Shown here one piece after another: positions 6,837-9,183 of a stretch of DNA of 9,183 nt. Every line of letters starts with the position of its first letter. Position 1 is the first letter of the stretch. The notes under the pieces are model-generated. The model saw nothing but the letters and a program-made list of their open reading frames with translations. It was not told the DNA's origin and ran no database searches. The position numbers and the translations under genes were made by a program. Origin of the DNA: WVWW01 sp041568335 (GTDB taxonomy: Bacteria; Acidobacteriota; Polarisedimenticolia; Polarisedimenticolales; Polarisedimenticolaceae); contig JBFFZZ010000116.1 in assembly GCA_041568335.1 (NCBI GenBank), forward strand, positions 1 to 9,183, read 5' to 3'.

Positions 6837-7321
6837 TGCCACGCGGGGTCCAATGGGTTCTCGCGATCGCCCTAGGCTCGGTGCTCGTGGTCTCGCTGGC
6901 GGTCGGCGCGACCGTCGGGACCGTCTACAACGCCGGTAGGATCACCGTGTCGGTCCAACCGCGGGGCGGCGGCGGGATCGACGTCGCGATGCCGGCCGGA
7001 GTCGCCAACATGGCGCTCGCCGCGGTCGACCTGGTGCCCGCCGGGTCGTTCGCGCTCGACGAGTCGTCCGAGGAAGTGCTCGACATCGTCGAGCACTACC
7101 TCCCGGCGGCGCAGAAGGCACTGGACGAGCTGGCCGCGCAGCCCGACTTCGTCCTCGTCGAGGTGCAGTCGCGGGACGAGACGGTCGTCGTCCGTAAGGA
7201 AGGCCGCGCCCTGCGCGTCATCATCGACTCCGACGAGGCGAGGATCGACGTCACGGTCCCGCTGTCGACGGTCAAGGAGTTCGCCCGCTCCATCCGCCGC
7301 ATCTCTCGCGACTACCGCTAG
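6836..7321 (+). CDS. Membrane-anchored paralog of the preceding gene (about 1.5 modules)
   Basis: A 161-residue protein starting at ATG 6836, which shares its A with the preceding TGA stop; this implies translational coupling. Residues 7-30 are hydrophobic and lack a clear cleavage site, so it is probably an N-anchored protein facing the periplasm. The remainder repeats the pattern of the upstream gene: Ile-Thr-Val-Ser-Val (36-40), Ile-Asp-Val-Ala-Met-Pro (48-53) and Val-Leu-Val-Glu-Val-x-Ser-Arg-Asp-Glu-Thr-Val-Val-Val (106-119), then a second unit (125-150) with Leu-Arg-Val-Ile-Ile-Asp and Ile-Asp-Val-Thr-Val-Pro-Leu-Ser-Thr-Val. The second unit stops after its first half; a basic tail follows (Arg-Ser-Ile-Arg-Arg-Ile-Ser-Arg-Asp-Tyr-Arg). 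The two proteins plausibly form a pair, one soluble and acidic, one anchored. Biochemical function is unknown. Confidence 0.75.
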   Translation: MPRGVQWVLAIALGSVLVVSLAVGATVGTVYNAGRITVSVQPRGGGGIDVAMPAGVANMALAAVDLVPAGSFALDESSEEVLDIVEHYLPAAQKALDELAAQPDFVLVEVQSRDETVVVRKEGRALRVIIDSDEARIDVTVPLSTVKEFARSIRRISRDYR

Positions 7322-7341
7322 GCATCCGCTTTTTTGTACGC

Positions 7342-7366
7342 TGGCCTCGGGCACCCGGTGAGGCCA
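7342..7366 (+). other. GC-rich hairpin in the leader of the secreted TPR gene
   Basis: TGGCCTC (7342-7348) and GAGGCCA (7360-7366) form a perfect 7-bp stem around an 11-nt loop that can pair further (GGG/CCC). It follows a six-T run at 7330-7335 and ends 13 nt before the next ATG. No T run follows the hairpin, so it is not a standard terminator; it may be a leader structure, or an operator if read as DNA. Confidence 0.3.
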
Positions 7367-7379
7367 TATTCGCTCCACC

Positions 7380-7919
7380 ATGACGAAGTCGATCGCCTTG
7401 CCGTTCCTCGCCCTGCTGGTCGTGACGACTCCTGTCGCGGCCGAAGAAAAGAGCCGGGGCGAGCAGCTCCGGCAATGGCGCGTTCAACTGGAAGCGGCCC
7501 GCCAGGCGTGGCAGGAAAACGACGACTCGCGGGCGATCGAGATCTATGCCGCGATCCTGGCCGAGGCGGAGGCGCGTCACGAGGACGGCATGCTGGTCGC
7601 GCGCGCGGTGGACGGTCTCGCGGACGTGTACCGTGAGCAGCACCGGTTCGACCTCGCCGCGCCGCTGTACGAGCGATCGGTCGAATCCTGGACGAGGCTC
7701 CTCGGCGAGGCCCAGCCACGCCGTGGGGTCAGCCTGCACAATCTGGGCATCTGTTACGTCGAGCTGGGTGACTGGGCCGCGGCGGAACGTGTCCTCGACG
7801 GTGCGTTGGCCGTCTGGCGCAGCGCTGAGCGATACGCGGGCCGGATCGCCGAAACGCAACGGGTCCTCGACGCCGCGCTCGCCCGGCGTTCGATCCCCTG
7901 GAACGACGCACCGCGCTGA
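7380..7919 (+). CDS. Small secreted TPR protein
   Basis: A 179-residue protein that starts with a signal peptide (Met-Thr-Lys, hydrophobic 5-19, likely cleavage after Pro-Val-Ala-Ala21). About three TPR-like helix pairs follow: 35-68 (Trp-Gln-Glu-Asn-Asp-Asp-Ser-Arg-Ala-Ile-Glu-Ile-Tyr), 73-108 (Val-Asp-Gly-Leu-Ala-Asp-Val-Tyr-Arg-Glu-Gln-His-Arg-Phe-Asp-Leu-Ala) and 116-150 (Leu-His-Asn-Leu-Gly-Ile-Cys-Tyr-Val-Glu-Leu-Gly-Asp-Trp). The spacing is of the longer kinesin-light-chain/TPR_12 type. It is probably a periplasmic adaptor; no partner is evident. No ribosome site is visible before the ATG (GCTCCACC), and a -10-like CATATT lies 9 nt upstream, so a nearly leaderless transcript is possible. 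The gene converges on the DUF1573 gene with 2 bp between the stops and no terminator between them. Confidence 0.8.
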   Translation: MTKSIALPFLALLVVTTPVAAEEKSRGEQLRQWRVQLEAARQAWQENDDSRAIEIYAAILAEAEARHEDGMLVARAVDGLADVYREQHRFDLAAPLYERSVESWTRLLGEAQPRRGVSLHNLGICYVELGDWAAAERVLDGALAVWRSAERYAGRIAETQRVLDAALARRSIPWNDAPR

Positions 7920-7921
7920 CG

Positions 7922-8977
7922 TTACTCCGCGGCGATGACCACCTGCGCCGTCTGCGTCTCGTTCCCGATCTGCATCCTGAGCTCGACGGGCGCGTCCGGG
8001 GGTGGGCCGCTCCACTCCAGGTGGATCTTGAAGAAGCGACCGCGACCGGCTTCGGTGCGCGCGCTCAACCTGGCGTCGGCCGGGCTGAGCTTGACCTGGT
8101 CCTGACTCAAACCCTGGCGGGTCGATGCCAGCACCATCGCCGGTTGGCCGGCCACGATCCGGATCTCCCCGGAATTGAGGTTCACCGGAGGCTGAACATC
8201 GACCGCGATCTGGAGCTCGACCTCGGGCTCGCGGGTCAATCCGGTCTTGAAGTGGACCGTCGGCTTGTGATTGCCGTTCGGAGCCCCCTCTTTCAACGTC
8301 GCCCGGAGGATCCAGTCCCCGGGCCAACCGGCGGGAACCCCTTTTTCCGCGGGGTATTTCTCGGTCAGCTCCCGCACCTCGACATCGATCCACGGTACCG
8401 AGGCGCGGGCCCCGGTGATCTCGATCTCGCCGACCTCGCCGGGTTCCTGGCGGATCAGGAAGTGCGTCGCCTTCGTCATGTCGCGCCGGTTGCTGAGCAA
8501 CGCCTTGTATCCCGGCTGCATCAGCACGCTGCCGACGACCCGGGCGCGGATCACGACCTGGACGCTCGCCACCGCCGGATCGTTCGTGAGGATGGAGATC
8601 CCCTTACCGACCAGACCCGTGAGGGCGGAGGTGTCCAGCTTGGCGTGAAGCTTCCCGACCTGACCGGGCGGGATCACCTCGTCGTACGAGGCGACGCTGC
8701 AGCCTCACCCGGGTTTGACCTGGAGGACCTTGAGCGGTTCGGAGCCGATGTTCTTCAGCTCGAACTCGGCCTCCACGATCGTGCCGCGGTTCACCTGACC
8801 GAAGTCCCGCTCGCGGACCTCGATGGCCAACCTCGGCCCGTCGAACACCGGCGGATCGGCCTGTGCGGCGAGCGTCCCGACGAGGACGGTCGACAGCGCC
8901 AGAAAGGCGAAAAGCCCGCCGATTGGCGACCTGCGTGCGCGGCCTCCGCTCCTGCCTATATTGAATAACGTAGCCAT
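7922..8977 (-). CDS. DUF1573 protein with in-frame UGA, candidate selenoprotein (Sec91)
   Basis: Read through one UGA at 8707-8705, the frame gives 351 residues with no other stop. Start: ATG 8977, with GAGAG about 8 nt upstream. Residues 1-40 are an export signal (basic 9-16, hydrophobic 21-38, likely cleavage near Ala-Gln-Ala40). Residues 46-147 are a DUF1573 immunoglobulin-like domain: Arg-Asp-Phe-Gly-Gln-Val at 57-62, a Phe-Glu-Leu-Lys-Asn-Ile-Gly-Ser-Glu-Pro-Leu strand at 72-82, Val-Lys-Pro-Gly at 87-90, then UGA91-Gly92-Cys93-Ser94, Ile-Pro-Pro-Gly at 102-105 and Ile-Leu-Thr-Asn-Asp-Pro at 129-134. The family's hallmark here is Ser-Cys-Gly-Cys-Thr; UGA replaces the first Cys. The C-terminal 200 residues are beta-rich, probably further Ig-like domains. 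Decoding as selenocysteine would make a Sec-x-Cys redox or metal pair in the periplasm. Conventional translation would leave only a 90-residue fragment. A nonsense mutation or read error is the alternative. The family call is firm; Sec insertion is inferred. Confidence 0.75.
8674..8694 (-). promoter_or_regulatory. SECIS-like stem-loop just after the in-frame UGA
   Basis: In the mRNA, UCGCCUCG (8694-8687) pairs with CGAGGUGA (8681-8674): eight pairs, one of them G-U, around the loop UACGA; one more G-U pair can be added below. The loop begins 18 nt after the UGA, inside the range known for bacterial SECIS elements. The loop lacks the G in its first two positions that E. coli-type elements have, unless the terminal G-C pair opens to give GUACGAC. 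Confidence 0.45.
8705..8707 (-). other. In-frame UGA, candidate selenocysteine codon 91
   Basis: The codon sits between Lys-Pro-Gly and Gly-Cys-Ser at the position of the first Cys in the DUF1573 Cys-Gly-Cys motif. Genes ending at 3304, 5052, 6836 and 7919 use TGA as a true stop, so a general reassignment of the codon is excluded. Confidence 0.65.
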
Positions 8978-9065
8978 TTTCGAACTCTCGGCTCCTGTCG
9001 AAGCACGTCGCACGGGAGCAGGAACAGCGACCCCCATGCACCGTCACCAGAAACATCGATCGAGA

Positions 9066-9094
9066 ATGATACGACGCGATCGCTTTCGTGCCCA
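9066..9094 (-). promoter_or_regulatory. Sigma-70-like promoter for the DUF1573 gene
   Basis: The minus strand has TGGGCA (9094-9089), 17 bp, then TATCAT (9071-9066): four and five matches of six to TTGACA and TATAAT with ideal spacing. Transcription would begin near 9059, about 80 nt before the ATG at 8977. The -35 box overlaps a small dyad, CCACG-TGT-CGTGG (9092-9104), which could be an operator. Confidence 0.4.
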
Positions 9095-9128
9095 CGTGTC
9101 GTGGATTTCGTGTACCATGGTGGCCCAC

Positions 9129-9145
9129 GCCCGGACGGTCCGGGC
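9129..9145. repeat. 17-bp perfect palindrome GCCCGGAC-G-GTCCGGGC
   Basis: Two 8-bp arms flank one central base, about 35 bp upstream of the -35 box of the DUF1573 promoter. As DNA it looks like a repressor or activator site for a dimer; as RNA it could be a 7-bp hairpin ending a gene that lies beyond the window edge. No T run follows on either strand, which favours an operator. Confidence 0.4.
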
Positions 9146-9183
9146 ACTGCGGAAATCGTTGGCCTGCCCTGCCCCCCACACCC

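Noticed and set aside
6150..6842. N-terminal extension of the lipoprotein frame up to 6842
   Set aside because: The extension is antisense to the small exported protein gene, and the signal peptide with ribosome site at 6149 marks the real start.
7272..8393. 373-codon open frame on the - strand crossing the TPR and DUF1573 genes
   Set aside because: It is out of frame with the DUF1573 gene and antisense to the TPR gene; the sequence is low-complexity Arg/Gly/Asp with no recognisable motif.
8705..8707. Genome-wide reassignment of UGA as the reason for the in-frame stop
   Set aside because: Several other genes in the window (ending at 3304, 5052, 6836, 7919) stop at TGA, two of them in tight TGATG overlaps.
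9036..9183. Open frame on the + strand running off the right end
   Set aside because: Its composition is Arg/His-rich without a motif, it has no clear ribosome site, and it overlaps the promoter of the DUF1573 gene.

Overview
The window is GC-rich (roughly two thirds by eye), gene-dense bacterial DNA. The encoded proteins include a probable lipoprotein, several exported or membrane-anchored proteins, an NtrY-like membrane kinase with an NtrC-family sigma-54 activator, TPR proteins and a DUF1573 protein. This fits a Gram-negative, non-model lineage such as Acidobacteriota or another deltaproteobacteria-like phylum. The phylum cannot be fixed from the sequence alone. No rRNA, tRNA, IS element or CRISPR array was seen.

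Layout. (1) 1-519 (+): C-terminal part of an exported-type amidohydrolase, followed by a stem-loop terminator at 527-555. (2) 6149 down to 622 (-): a block of four genes. It starts with a short family-5 solute-binding-protein-like lipoprotein (6149-5052). Its stop overlaps (TGATG) the start of a NtrY-like sensor kinase (5052-3304), and ten bases later comes a sigma-54-dependent response regulator with receiver, GAFTGA-bearing AAA+ and Fis-type HTH domains (3293-1932). Then a 245-bp gap carries a very good -24/-12 (sigma-54) promoter match and dyad/direct repeats. It leads into a membrane-anchored protein with about six TPRs (1686-622). I infer a self-contained circuit: periplasmic sensor lipoprotein, kinase, sigma-54 activator, neighbouring TPR target. 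(3) 6285-7321 (+), divergent from that block: two overlapping genes (TGATG) for small exported/anchored paralogs built from repeated units like the short N-terminal domain of YvlB/LiaX-type proteins. An ECF-type promoter match (TGAAAC-N17-CGTC) lies upstream. (4) 7380-7919 (+): a small secreted TPR protein. (5) 8977 down to 7922 (-): a DUF1573 protein, convergent with the TPR gene and ending 2 bp from it.

The main find is in (5). The DUF1573 gene is interrupted by a single in-frame UGA exactly where the family has the first Cys of its conserved Cys-Gly-Cys motif, so the product reads Lys-Pro-Gly-UGA-Gly-Cys-Ser. Reading continues without another stop for 260 codons, and a 8-9 bp stem-loop begins 10 nt after the UGA with its tip about 18 nt downstream, in the place of a bacterial SECIS element. 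The simplest reading is a selenoprotein with a Sec-Gly-Cys motif, which I do not know to be described for DUF1573. A nonsense mutation or sequencing error is the main alternative. UGA is an ordinary stop for four other genes in this window, so the code itself is not reassigned.
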